From Saccharopolyspora thermophila (GTDB lineage: Bacteria > Actinomycetota > Actinomycetes > Mycobacteriales > Pseudonocardiaceae), in assembly GCF_014646075.1 (NCBI RefSeq), contig NZ_BMMT01000002.1, positions 186,001-250,000 on the forward strand: a stretch of 64,000 nucleotides of DNA, in the 5' to 3' direction. Positions 9,173-17,503 of the stretch are shown in pieces. Both the position numbers and the translations under genes were made by a program. The notes beneath the pieces are model-generated. The model made no database searches. It saw only the letters and a list, made by a program, of their open reading frames with translations, and was not told the origin of the DNA. How positions within the stretch are numbered: position 1 is the first letter of the stretch; each line of letters opens with the position of its first letter.

Positions 9173-10066
9173 TCACGATACGGCCGCGACGGAACCGGGT
9201 GATGCGCGCCCGCGAGCGGCGGCCCGCCGCCGCAGCGCCCGCGGGATCAGACCCTGCCGCGGTGCGCCGAGATAGGCGAGGGCGAACACGCCGCTCTGGC
9301 AGAGCACGATCATGCCGCCCGTCGAGGTGTCCAGGTGGAAGCTCAGGTAGGTGCCCAGCACGCTGCTGAGCACCGACAGCGCCGCGGCCACCGCGAGCAT
9401 CCGCGGGAACCGCCTGGTCAGCAGGAACGCCGTCGCGCCGGGCGTGATGAGCATCGCGGTGACCAGAATGACGCCGACGGCCTGCAGCGCCACGACCACG
9501 GTCAGGGCCAGCATCGTCAGCAGCAGCGCGCTGATCCGCCGCGGGTTGAGCCCGATGGCGTGCGCGTGGGTGGGGTCGAAGGCGTAGAGGGTGAGGTCGC
9601 GCCGTTTGAGCAGCGCCACCGCGAGCACGATCGCGCCGATCGCCAGCACCTGCAGGATGTCGGAGTCGGTGACGCCGAGCACGTTGCCGAACAGGATGTG
9701 GTTCAGGTCGACCTGGCTGGGGATGCGCGAGACCAGCACCAGTCCCAGTGCGAACAACCCGGTGAACACCACGCCGATCGCGGCGTCGCCCTTCAACCGG
9801 GTGCTGCTGCGCACCGCGGCGATCAGCCCGACGGCGAGGCTGCCGAACAGGAAGGCGCCGACCGAGAAGGGCACCGCCAGCACGTAGGCCAGCACGACGC
9901 CGGGCAGCACCGCGTGCGAGACGGCGTCGCCCAGCAGCGACCAGCCGATCAGGGTGACCCAGCAGGACAGCACGGCGCACACGACACCGGCGACCAGGCT
10001 CACCAGCAGCGCCCGCTGCATGAAGCCGAACTGCACCGGCTCCACCAACCACTGGATGACGTCGTT
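9173..10066 (-). CDS. metal ABC transporter permease (ABC-3 family)
   Basis: The membrane subunit of a manganese/zinc/iron-chelate importer, 297 residues with about eight or nine transmembrane segments. The family core GWSLLGDAVSHAVLPGVVLAY near residue 42 and the later ALLLTMLALTVVVALQAVGV segment are typical. The GTG start has GAGGAG upstream and begins MNDVIQWLVEPVQFGFMQRAL, a common N-terminus of this family. It lies between the ATPase and the MntR-like regulator in one operon. Confidence 0.9.
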   Translation of the reverse strand, partial: NDVIQWLVEPVQFGFMQRALLVSLVAGVVCAVLSCWVTLIGWSLLGDAVSHAVLPGVVLAYVLAVPFSVGAFLFGSLAVGLIAAVRSSTRLKGDAAIGVVFTGLFALGLVLVSRIPSQVDLNHILFGNVLGVTDSDILQVLAIGAIVLAVALLKRRDLTLYAFDPTHAHAIGLNPRRISALLLTMLALTVVVALQAVGVILVTAMLITPGATAFLLTRRFPRMLAVAAALSVLSSVLGTYLSFHLDTSTGGMIVLCQSGVFALAYLGAPRQGLIPRALRRRAAARGRASPGSVAAVS

Positions 10067-10085
10067 CACGGGCTCTCCTCGGTGA

Positions 10086-10820
10086 TCATGACGGTTCCGC
10101 GGCGGTCTCGACACCGAACGTGCGGGCCAGGTTGGCGGGTGCCAGGACCTCCTCGACCGGGCCGTGCGCGATGACGCGTTGCTGCAGCAGCACCGCCTCG
10201 TCGCACAGCTCCGGGACGCTGGAAAGGTCGTGCGTGGAGATGACGATCGTGCGGCCTTCGGCGCGCAGGGACCGCAGCAGGTCGCTGATCGTCGCCTCCG
10301 ACCTGCGGTCCACGCCGGCGAACGGCTCGTCGAGGAACAGCAGCTGCGCTTCCTGCGCGATGCCGCGGGCGACGAAGGCCCGCTTGCGCTGCCCGCCGGA
10401 CAGCTCGCCGATCGGCCTCCCGGCGAGGTCGGTGAGGCCCACCCGCTCCAGAGCGGCGTGGACGGCGGCCCGGTCGGCGCGGCGGGGTCGCCGGGTGAAT
10501 CCGAGGTGCCCGTAGCGGCCCATCATGACCACGTCGGCGACGGTGACCGGGAACGTCCAGTCGACGGCCTCGGACTGCGGGACGTAGGCGACGAGGCCCT
10601 CCTGGCGGGCCTGCTGCTGGTCGCGGCCGAGCAGCCGGATCTCGCCGTGGTCCGGCCGGACCAGTCCGGTCAGCGCCTTGAACAGCGTCGACTTGCCGGA
10701 GCCGTTCATGCCGAGCAGCCCGCAGACACGGGCGGTGCCGATCTCCACCGACACGTCGTCGAGGGCCAGGGTCTCGCCGTAGCGGACCGTGACGTGGTGG
10801 GCGTTGACGGCCTGGGTCAC
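10086..10820 (-). CDS. metal ABC transporter ATP-binding protein
   Basis: The nucleotide-binding subunit of the importer, 244 residues. The Walker A motif GMNGSGKST lies near residue 35, the ABC signature LSGGQRKRAFVAR near 136 and Walker B LLFLDEPFAGVD near 157, with the switch His in VISTHD. The GTG start overlaps the substrate-binding protein stop as GTGA, so translation is coupled. The FPVTVADVVMMGRYGHLGF stretch matches the manganese/zinc subgroup. Confidence 0.92.
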   Translation of the reverse strand: MTQAVNAHHVTVRYGETLALDDVSVEIGTARVCGLLGMNGSGKSTLFKALTGLVRPDHGEIRLLGRDQQQARQEGLVAYVPQSEAVDWTFPVTVADVVMMGRYGHLGFTRRPRRADRAAVHAALERVGLTDLAGRPIGELSGGQRKRAFVARGIAQEAQLLFLDEPFAGVDRRSEATISDLLRSLRAEGRTIVISTHDLSSVPELCDEAVLLQQRVIAHGPVEEVLAPANLARTFGVETAAEPS

Positions 10821-11746
10821 CGGGCACCTCCGCGCAGGCCCTCGACGATCGCCCGGGCGTCGTGGCGGAGCAGGTCGAGGTAGGTCGGGACCGGACCGTC
10901 GGGCCCGGACAGCGAGTCGACGTAGAGCGTCGCGCCCAGCCGTGCACCGGTCTCCCGGGCGACCTGCTGCTGCGCCTTGTCGTTGACGGTGGATTCGCAG
11001 AACACCGCGGGCACCCCGTGCTCGCGGACGAACTGCGTGGTGGCCCGGATCTGCTGCGGGGTGCCTTCCGAGTCGCTGTTGACCGGCCACAGGTACGCCT
11101 CCTGCAGCCCGGCGTCGCGGGCCAGGTAGGAGAACGCGCCTTCGCAGGTCACCAGCGCCCGGTGCGACTCGGGCAGGGTGGCGAGCTCGTCGCGCAGGTA
11201 GCGGTCGATCTCGTCGAGCTGCCGCAGGTACGCCTCGGCGTTGGCGCGGAACACGTGGGCCCCGGCCGGGTCGAGTCGGACGAACGCGTCGCGGATGTTG
11301 GTGACGTAGGTCCGCGCGGTGCGCGGCGACATCCACGCGTGCGGGTTGGCCTTGCCCCGGTACTCGCCGCTGCGGATGGGCATCGGCGGCACGCCCTCGG
11401 TCACGGTCACGTGCCGGGCCTCGCTGCGCTGCACGAACCTGTCGAACCAGCGCTCCAGACCGAGCCCGTTGTCCAGCACCAGGTCGGCCTTGGCGGCCCG
11501 CAGCATGTCGCTGGGTGTGGGTTCGTACTCGTGGATCTCGGCGCCGGGTTTGGTGATCGATTCGACGGCGATGCGGTCACCGGCGACGGCGCGCGCCATG
11601 TCGGCGATCACGGTGAAGGTGGTGACGACTCGCTTGCGCTCGTCGTCGGGTTGGCTGAGGCCCGTTGCGCACGCCGCGGTGAGGGCCAGCGCGGCCACCA
11701 CGACGAGAGACATGTTTCGGTGACGTGCAGAGCGGACTTTCGCCAC
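10817..11746 (-). CDS. metal-binding lipoprotein of ABC transporter (Mn/Zn/Fe type)
   Basis: An extracytoplasmic cluster A-I substrate-binding protein, 309 residues. The GTG start gives a basic n-region ([10 protein letters not shown]), a hydrophobic stretch and the lipobox LTAAC with Cys near residue 26. The four predicted metal ligands read His ([10 protein letters not shown]), His (ANPHAWMS), Glu ([15 protein letters not shown]) and Asp ([11 protein letters not shown]). The Glu in third place, where zinc proteins have His, is the manganese/iron pattern. It is the first gene of the operon and is divergent from rlmN. No clear MntR box was found in the 109-bp promoter gap. Confidence 0.9.
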   Translation of the reverse strand: MAKVRSARHRNMSLVVVAALALTAACATGLSQPDDERKRVVTTFTVIADMARAVAGDRIAVESITKPGAEIHEYEPTPSDMLRAAKADLVLDNGLGLERWFDRFVQRSEARHVTVTEGVPPMPIRSGEYRGKANPHAWMSPRTARTYVTNIRDAFVRLDPAGAHVFRANAEAYLRQLDEIDRYLRDELATLPESHRALVTCEGAFSYLARDAGLQEAYLWPVNSDSEGTPQQIRATTQFVREHGVPAVFCESTVNDKAQQQVARETGARLGATLYVDSLSGPDGPVPTYLDLLRHDARAIVEGLRGGAR

Positions 11747-11855
11747 GACGAAAACTGTACCGCGTGCGGTGGCCGCCCCCAAGGTGAGGTGGATCTCGCG
11801 GTGTGCCCGGGTGCGGGCTGCCCGCTGCTTGCCGCGTGGGACACTGGACGGCGCT

Positions 11856-12980
11856 ATGTCTGCGACTTCCCTTCCGCTGGTCTTCAACGCGCCGCGCCGG
11901 CAAGGCAGGAACAGCATGCCCCCGCGGCACCTCGCCGATCTCTCCGCCGACGAACGGCGGGTCGCGGTGACCGAGCTGGGGGAGAAGCCGTTCCGCGCCA
12001 AGCAACTCGCGCACCACTACTTCGGTCGGCTTACCGCGGACGTCGAGTCGATGACCGACATCCCGGCGGCCAGCCGCGCCAGGCTGGCCGAGAAGCTGCT
12101 GCCGCCACTGCTGACCCCGGTCCGTCACCTGGACACCGACAAGGGAGCGACCCGCAAGACCCTCTGGCGGGCGCACGACGGCACGCTGCTGGAGAGCGTG
12201 CTGATGCGCTACCCGGACCGCGCCACGGTGTGCATCTCCAGCCAGGCCGGGTGCGGGATGGCCTGCCCGTTCTGCGCGACCGGGCAGGGCGGCCTGCAGC
12301 GGAACCTGTCGACCGCGGAGATCGTCGACCAGGTGCGGTCGGCGGCGGCGATGATGCGCGACGGCGAGATCCCGGGCGGGCCGGGCCGGTTGTCCAACGT
12401 CGTGTTCATGGGCATGGGTGAGCCGCTGGCGAACTACCGCCGGGTGATCGACGCGGTGCACCGGATCTGCGACCCGGTGCCGAACGGGCTGGGTCTCTCG
12501 CAGCGCTCGGTGACGGTGTCCACGGTGGGGCTGGTCCCGGCGATCCGGAAGCTGACCGAGGAGGGGCTGCAGGTCACCTTGGCGGTGTCGCTGCACACCC
12601 CGGACGACGAGCTGCGCGACACGCTGGTGCCGGTGAACAACCGCTGGAAGGTCAGCGAGGTGCTGCAGGCGGCCCGCGGCTATGCGGAACGGACCGGCCG
12701 CCGCGTGTCGATCGAGTACGCGCTGATCCGCGACGTCAACGACCAGCCGTGGCGGGCCGACCTGCTGGGCCGCAAGCTGCACCAGCATCTCGGCCAGTAC
12801 GCGCACGTCAACCTGATCCCGCTGAACCCGACGCCGGGCAGCGAGTGGGACGCGAGCCCGAAGCCGGTGGAGCGCGAGTTCGTCCGCCGCGTCCGCGAAG
12901 CGGGCGTGCCGTGCACGGTCCGCGACACGAGGGGCCAGGAGATCGCGGCGGCCTGCGGCCAGCTCGCCGCCGAAGGCTGA
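11856..12980 (+). CDS. rlmN: 23S rRNA (adenine2503-C2) / tRNA methyltransferase, radical SAM
   Basis: Methylates C2 of A2503 in 23S rRNA and A37 in some tRNAs; 374 residues. The radical-SAM [4Fe-4S] motif CGMACPFC is near residue 131, inside [19 protein letters not shown]. The later GMGEPLANY motif and the C-terminal catalytic Cys region [20 protein letters not shown], which holds the methyl-carrying Cys, are all present. The start is the ATG giving [15 protein letters not shown]; upstream sequence is the promoter region shared with the manganese operon. Confidence 0.95.
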   Translation: MSATSLPLVFNAPRRQGRNSMPPRHLADLSADERRVAVTELGEKPFRAKQLAHHYFGRLTADVESMTDIPAASRARLAEKLLPPLLTPVRHLDTDKGATRKTLWRAHDGTLLESVLMRYPDRATVCISSQAGCGMACPFCATGQGGLQRNLSTAEIVDQVRSAAAMMRDGEIPGGPGRLSNVVFMGMGEPLANYRRVIDAVHRICDPVPNGLGLSQRSVTVSTVGLVPAIRKLTEEGLQVTLAVSLHTPDDELRDTLVPVNNRWKVSEVLQAARGYAERTGRRVSIEYALIRDVNDQPWRADLLGRKLHQHLGQYAHVNLIPLNPTPGSEWDASPKPVEREFVRRVREAGVPCTVRDTRGQEIAAACGQLAAEG

Positions 12981-13147
12981 CCCGGTTGATGCCGGACGCC
13001 CCGGTTCCGCTGTCGGGTGGATCACGGAATCGGGCGGGAACCGGAGCGGGGTCGTCCGCGACCTGACCGCAATCGTGGGTGGAATGTCCCTTTTTTCCGT
13101 GGTGGCGGCGGGCTTCGGCGGGTGCGCGGTGAGTAGCGTGCAAAGTT

Positions 13148-13699
13148 ATGGATCATTCCGCGGCCGACGACGCCCGGCTCACCGAGTTGGCGCTCGTCGC
13201 GGGTCGGGGCGACCGGGGTGCGCTGGACGCGTTCATCCGCGCCACGCAGCGCGATGTGTGGCGGTTCCTCGCCCACCTGCTGGACGCCCGGCGGGCCGAT
13301 GACCTCGCACAGGAGACCTACCTGCGGGCGCTTCGGAGCCTGCCGCGCTTCGCAGGCCGGTCCTCGGCCCGCACCTGGTTGCTGTCGATCGCTCGGCGGG
13401 TCGCCGCCGACCACCTCCGGCGGGAGCGGACCCGGCACGTCACGTCGCCGGTCGACGCCCTGGAGGAGCACCGGGTGCAGCGGCCCGGGTTCGAGGACAT
13501 CGTCGAGCTGAACCTGCTGCTCGACGGGCTCGACCCGGAGCGTCGCGAGGCGCTGCTGCTCACCCAGGTGCTCGGGCTTTCCTACCAGGAGACCGCCGAG
13601 GTGTGCGGCTGCCCGATCGGGACCGTCCGCTCCCGGGTGGCGCGGGCGCGCGACGCGCTGCTCGGGGAGGAGCGGCGCCGGTCGGCGGGTGCCGGATGA
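13148..13699 (+). CDS. ECF-subfamily RNA polymerase sigma factor
   Basis: A 183-residue group 4 sigma factor with region 2 (FIRATQRDVWRFLAHLLDA, then ADDLAQETYLRALRSLPRF) and region 4 (RREALLLTQVLGLSYQETAE, then CPIGTVRSRVARARDAL) and no extra domain. Length and the WRFLAHLLDARRADDLAQET pattern resemble actinobacterial SigC-type factors. It overlaps the next gene, a membrane zinc-finger protein, by ATGA, the usual sigma/anti-sigma arrangement. The inducing signal is not known. Confidence 0.9.
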   Translation: MDHSAADDARLTELALVAGRGDRGALDAFIRATQRDVWRFLAHLLDARRADDLAQETYLRALRSLPRFAGRSSARTWLLSIARRVAADHLRRERTRHVTSPVDALEEHRVQRPGFEDIVELNLLLDGLDPERREALLLTQVLGLSYQETAEVCGCPIGTVRSRVARARDALLGEERRRSAGAG

Positions 13700-14394
13700 G
13701 CGGCGAGCGAAACGCCATGGACTGCATGGCCTTCCGGGAGGCGCTGTCGGCTCGCCTGGACGGCGAGGGACTTCCGGTGCCGGAACGGGACCTGGAGCGG
13801 CACCTGGCGGGATGCTCCGAGTGCCGGGACTGGGAGCACCGCGCCGTCGAGCTGTCCCGGTGGCTGCGGGTCCGCCCGATCGTGCCGATCCCGGACGTGC
13901 GGATCGCGCCGCCGGTGGGGTGGCCGCGGCGGCTGCTCGCCGGGGTGGCGGTGTGCCAGCTCCTGCTGGGGCTCGCGCAGGTGGCCGGGATCGGGCACGC
14001 GCACCACGGCGGCGAGTCCATGAGCACCCACCTGTTCAACGAGAGCACCGCGTGGAACCTGGCGTTGGGGCTGGGGTTGCTGGTCAGCGCGGTGCGGACG
14101 CGCACGGCCGCCGGGCTGGTGCCGGTGCTGGCCGCGTTCCTGCTGGTGCTGACCGGGTTCAGCGTGCTCGACCTGGTGCACGGCGCGGTGCCGGTGAGCC
14201 GCCTGCTCTCCCACGTGTTCCTGGTGGCCGGACTGGTGCTGTTGCTACTCGTGCAGCGCGGTGAGCGTCGGTGGTCGCCCCGGGAAGTGCTGGGCGATCA
14301 CTGGGCGACGACGTCGGGGCCGCCCGCCGAACCGGCGCGGCGGCACGTCGGTCACCGGCACCTGCGGCCGGTGAACTACCGGCGAGCGGCGTGA
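13696..14394 (+). CDS. membrane anti-sigma factor with zinc finger and His-rich loop
   Basis: A predicted regulator of the overlapping sigma factor, 232 residues. The N-terminal cytoplasmic zf-HC2/ZAS domain has HLAGCSEC, the His-x3-Cys-x2-Cys motif, near residues 35-42. Four hydrophobic segments follow at roughly 77-99, 117-134, 139-160 and 170-187. The first loop, which this topology places outside the cell, carries GHAHHGGESMSTHLFNEST with four His and one Met. That is a plausible ligand site for copper, another metal or heme. The sensing role is inferred. The basic, His-containing C-terminus would be cytoplasmic. Confidence 0.75.
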   Translation: MSGERNAMDCMAFREALSARLDGEGLPVPERDLERHLAGCSECRDWEHRAVELSRWLRVRPIVPIPDVRIAPPVGWPRRLLAGVAVCQLLLGLAQVAGIGHAHHGGESMSTHLFNESTAWNLALGLGLLVSAVRTRTAAGLVPVLAAFLLVLTGFSVLDLVHGAVPVSRLLSHVFLVAGLVLLLLVQRGERRWSPREVLGDHWATTSGPPAEPARRHVGHRHLRPVNYRRAA

Positions 14395-14398
14395 GGGT

Positions 14399-14440
14399 GG
14401 GCCGCGGGCGCGGAGAACCCGGCAGGACCACCCGCGGCCC
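14399..14440. terminator. hairpin between convergent anti-sigma and gabT genes
   Basis: GGGCCGCGGG pairs perfectly with CCCGCGGCCC across a 22-nt loop in the gap between two convergent stop codons. A bidirectional terminator is likely; there is no T run. Confidence 0.5.
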
Positions 14441-14446
14441 GGCCCG

Positions 14447-15784
14447 TCACCGCGCGTGCTCGCGGACGGCCGACTCCAGCACGGCCAGGCCCTCGTCGAG
14501 CAGCGGGTGGCTGATCACCAGCGGAGGCAGCAGTCGGATCACGTTGCCGTAGGTGCCGCAGGTGAGGATCACGACGCCCTGGGCGTGGCAGGCCCGGGCG
14601 ATGCGCGCGGTCAGCTCCGGGTCCGGTTCGGCCGTCCCGGGTTTGGTGAACTCGATGCCGATCATGGCGCCGCGACCGCGCACGTCGAAGATCACGCCGG
14701 TCTCCTCGGCGAGCGCGCGCAGGCGCGGGAACGCGAGGTCGCCGATCGCCCGCGCGGCGGCGGCCAGGTCGCGGTCGCGCATCGCGCGGATCGAACCGAG
14801 CGCCGCCGCGCAGGCGACCGGGTTGCCGCCGTAGGTGCCGCCGAGGCTGCCCGGCGGCATCGCGTCCATCAGCTCCGCGCGCCCGGTGACCGCGGCCAGC
14901 GGCAGCCCACCCGCGATGCCCTTGGCGGTGGTGATCAGGTCGGGCACCACGTCCTCGTGCTCGCAGGCGAACCAGGCGCCGGTGCGGCAGAACCCGGTCT
15001 GGATCTCGTCGGCGACAAACAGCACCCCGTTGTCGCGGCACCAGTCGGCGATCGCGGGCAAAAAGCCCCGGGCCGGTTCGATGAACCCACCCTCACCCTG
15101 GATCGGTTCGATCAGCACGGCCGCGACCGAGTCGGCACCCAGCTGTTTCTCGATGCGGTCCACGGCGTCCCGCGCCGCCTCGGCACCGCTGCGCCGGTCC
15201 CGCGCCGGATAGGACATCGGCACCCGGTAGATCTCCGGTGCGAAGGGCCCGAAACCGTGCTTGTACGGCACGGACTTCGCGGTGAGCGCCATGGTGAGGT
15301 TGGTGCGGCCGTGGTAGGCGTGGTCGAACACCACGATCGCCTGCCGCCCGGTGGCCCGCCGCGCGATCTTCACCGCGTTCTCCACGGCCTCGGCCCCGGA
15401 GTTGAACAGTGCGCTGCGCTTGTCGTGTGAGCCCGGTGTCAGCGCCGCCAGCTCCTCGCAGACCTGCAGGTAGTTCTCGTAGGGCGTGACCATGAAGCAG
15501 GTGTGGGTGAACTCGGCGACCTGGCGGCGCACCGGGTCGACGACCTCCGGCGCGGAGTTGCCCACGTTGGTCACCGCGATGCCCGAGCCCAGGTCGATCA
15601 GCGAGTTGCCGTCCACGTCGTGCAGCACGCCACCGGACGCCTCGGCGACGTAGATCGGCAGGACGCTGGACACGCCGGCCGCCACCGCCGTGGCGCGCCG
15701 CTGGTGCAGCTCGCGGGAGCGCGGCCCGGGGATCTCGGTGCGGAGCACGCGGGCCTGCGGGCGGGAAACCTGGGGGGCTGTCAC
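14447..15784 (-). CDS. gabT: 4-aminobutyrate--2-oxoglutarate aminotransferase
   Basis: A PLP-dependent class III aminotransferase, 445 residues, converting GABA and 2-oxoglutarate to succinate semialdehyde and glutamate. The start is a GTG with GGAGGT 5 nt upstream. The frame extends further upstream but into the regulator promoter. Visible features are the PLP-site FDHAYHGRTNLTMALTAK, the VADEIQTGFCRTG segment with the cofactor Asp, and the Schiff-base Lys at about 288 (TTAKGIAGGLPLAAV). Proximity to a PucR-type regulator and an aldehyde dehydrogenase supports GABA rather than ornithine as substrate. Confidence 0.9.
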   Translation of the reverse strand: MTAPQVSRPQARVLRTEIPGPRSRELHQRRATAVAAGVSSVLPIYVAEASGGVLHDVDGNSLIDLGSGIAVTNVGNSAPEVVDPVRRQVAEFTHTCFMVTPYENYLQVCEELAALTPGSHDKRSALFNSGAEAVENAVKIARRATGRQAIVVFDHAYHGRTNLTMALTAKSVPYKHGFGPFAPEIYRVPMSYPARDRRSGAEAARDAVDRIEKQLGADSVAAVLIEPIQGEGGFIEPARGFLPAIADWCRDNGVLFVADEIQTGFCRTGAWFACEHEDVVPDLITTAKGIAGGLPLAAVTGRAELMDAMPPGSLGGTYGGNPVACAAALGSIRAMRDRDLAAAARAIGDLAFPRLRALAEETGVIFDVRGRGAMIGIEFTKPGTAEPDPELTARIARACHAQGVVILTCGTYGNVIRLLPPLVISHPLLDEGLAVLESAVREHAR

Positions 15785-15806
15785 GGGGACCTCCGGGAGG
15801 ACTGCG

Positions 15807-15823
15807 CTGGTCGTCGCGACCAG
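15807..15823. promoter_or_regulatory. palindrome in the gabT / PucR divergent promoter
   Basis: CTGGTCG-TCG-CGACCAG is a perfect 7-3-7 palindrome, 22 bp upstream of gabT, in the 125-bp gap to the divergent regulator. It is a candidate operator for the PucR-family protein; the binding is inferred from position and symmetry. Confidence 0.45.
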
Positions 15824-15909
15824 GTTCGCCGCCGCAGCCCCTCGGACGGGAGTGGACGATCTGGTTAACTCTGAGGTGCTGATTCGCCACAGTGTCAGGA
15901 GGTTGACCG

Positions 15910-17367
15910 GTGCCACTGACGCTGCGCGACCTGGTCGCCGACGCTGCGCTCGGGCTCGTCGCGCACGCCGACCCGGCGGCGCTGGACCGGCCGGTCTCGT
16001 GGGTGCACACCAGCGAGCTGGCCGATCCGACGCCGTTTCTGGAGGGCGGCGAACTGCTGCTGACCACCGGCCTGGCGCTGCGTGCCGAGCATCCGGCGAC
16101 CTTCGTCGAGCGGCTGGCCGAGGCCGGGGTCGCCGGGCTGGGGTTCGGCGTGGGGCTGAGCCACCACGACGTGCCGGCCGACCTGCTGGCGGCTGCCAGG
16201 TCGGCCGGGCTGCCGCTGCTGGAGGTGCCGCGCCCGACCCCGTTCATCGCGATCAGCAAGGCGGTGTCGCGCGCCATCGCGGCCGACGAGTACGCGAGCC
16301 TGCGGCGGACCAGCCAGGCGCAGCACGAGCTGGCGCAGGCGGCCGGTACCAGCAACGGCGTGGCCGCTCTGGTGCGCAAGCTGGCACGGCTGCTGGACGC
16401 GTGGGTGCTGCTGCTCGACGCGGGCGGTCGGCTCCTGCACAGCGCGCCCGTCGCGGCCGGTTCCCGGGTCGCGCAGATCGAGCCCGAAGTGGACAGACTG
16501 CGGGCGCGGCGCGGGCTCGCGGCCGCCGGGTTCTCGCTCGGCGACCAGGAAGTCAGCATGCAGGCGCTGGGCGGCCGGGCCCGCGGCTTCCTGGTGGTCG
16601 GTCGCGGTGGGCCGTTCGCCACCACCGACCACCACGTGATCAACTCGGCGGCCTCGCTGCTGACCCTCGCGCTGGAGCAGGTCGAGGCGCTCGGTGCCGT
16701 CCGCCGCCGGTTGCGGTCGGGTTTCTTCGCACTGATGCTGCGCGGCGAACCGGTGGGCGACGTGCTTGGCGACCTGCGCGCCGACCTGCCGCCCGAACCG
16801 TTCCGGGTGGTCGTGCTGGCCGGGGCCCACGACGCCGATGAGGCGGTGGCCCGGCTCGCGACGGAGCAGCCGGGCGCGCCGGTGTACCTGGCCGAGTACG
16901 ACGGCGCCGTGGTCGGCCTGGTGGCCGACGGCCCCGGCCTCGACTGGCTCACCGGCCAGCCGGGCCTGGCCGTCGGCGTGTCCGAGCCGTGCGAGCTCAC
17001 CGACCTGCCCGAGGGTCTGCGGCAGGCCCAGCAGGCGGCGCGGACCGCCGCGCGCGGCGACGTCGTCGTGTACTTCGCGGACCTGGCCGGGCACGGGCTG
17101 CTCAACCTGATCCCCGACGACGATGCGCGGGCGTTCGCCGAAGCGATCCTGGCGCCCCTGCGCGGGCAGGACGTCCTCGTGGAGTCGTTGCGGATATGGC
17201 TGGCACACCACGGGCAGTGGGACCCCGCGGCGAACCGGTTGGGCGTGCACCGGCACACGCTGCGCAACCGGGTGCACAAGGCCGCTGACCTGCTCGGCCG
17301 CAACCTCGACCACCCCGGCGTGCGCGCCGAGCTGTGGCTGGCCCTGCAGGTCCTCGACCGCGGGTGA
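15910..17367 (+). CDS. PucR-family transcriptional regulator of GABA catabolism
   Basis: A 485-residue regulator. An N-terminal PucR ligand-binding domain (MPLTLRDLVADAALGLVA..., with SWVHTSELADPTPFLEGGELLLTTG) spans about 1-120, a GGDEF-like middle region follows, and the C-terminal helix-turn-helix (HTH_30) reads LRIWLAHHGQWDPAANRLGVHRHTLRNRV. A GTG start is supported by CAGGAGG upstream. It sits divergently from gabT and ahead of the aldehyde dehydrogenase gene, the arrangement of PucR-type GABA activators described in corynebacteria, so it probably activates both when GABA is present. Confidence 0.85.
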   Translation: MPLTLRDLVADAALGLVAHADPAALDRPVSWVHTSELADPTPFLEGGELLLTTGLALRAEHPATFVERLAEAGVAGLGFGVGLSHHDVPADLLAAARSAGLPLLEVPRPTPFIAISKAVSRAIAADEYASLRRTSQAQHELAQAAGTSNGVAALVRKLARLLDAWVLLLDAGGRLLHSAPVAAGSRVAQIEPEVDRLRARRGLAAAGFSLGDQEVSMQALGGRARGFLVVGRGGPFATTDHHVINSAASLLTLALEQVEALGAVRRRLRSGFFALMLRGEPVGDVLGDLRADLPPEPFRVVVLAGAHDADEAVARLATEQPGAPVYLAEYDGAVVGLVADGPGLDWLTGQPGLAVGVSEPCELTDLPEGLRQAQQAARTAARGDVVVYFADLAGHGLLNLIPDDDARAFAEAILAPLRGQDVLVESLRIWLAHHGQWDPAANRLGVHRHTLRNRVHKAADLLGRNLDHPGVRAELWLALQVLDRG

Positions 17368-17503
17368 CGGAGACGGCACCGCGCACCGCTCGGGGTGCCG
17401 GACAGGACAGTGGCGATCCCCACGGTTGGACGGATTGGCAGTCCCGGTGGGCCGGGTGTGTCCGTAGCGTCACGGCAGGAGTTCTTCGCACAGGAGGTAG
17501 GCG

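Noticed and set aside
12981-13147. Possible rlmN terminator at CCGGTTCC ... GGAACCGG with a T6 run further on
   Set aside because: The loop would be 28 nt and the T run is about 40 nt away from the stem, so it is not a convincing intrinsic terminator.
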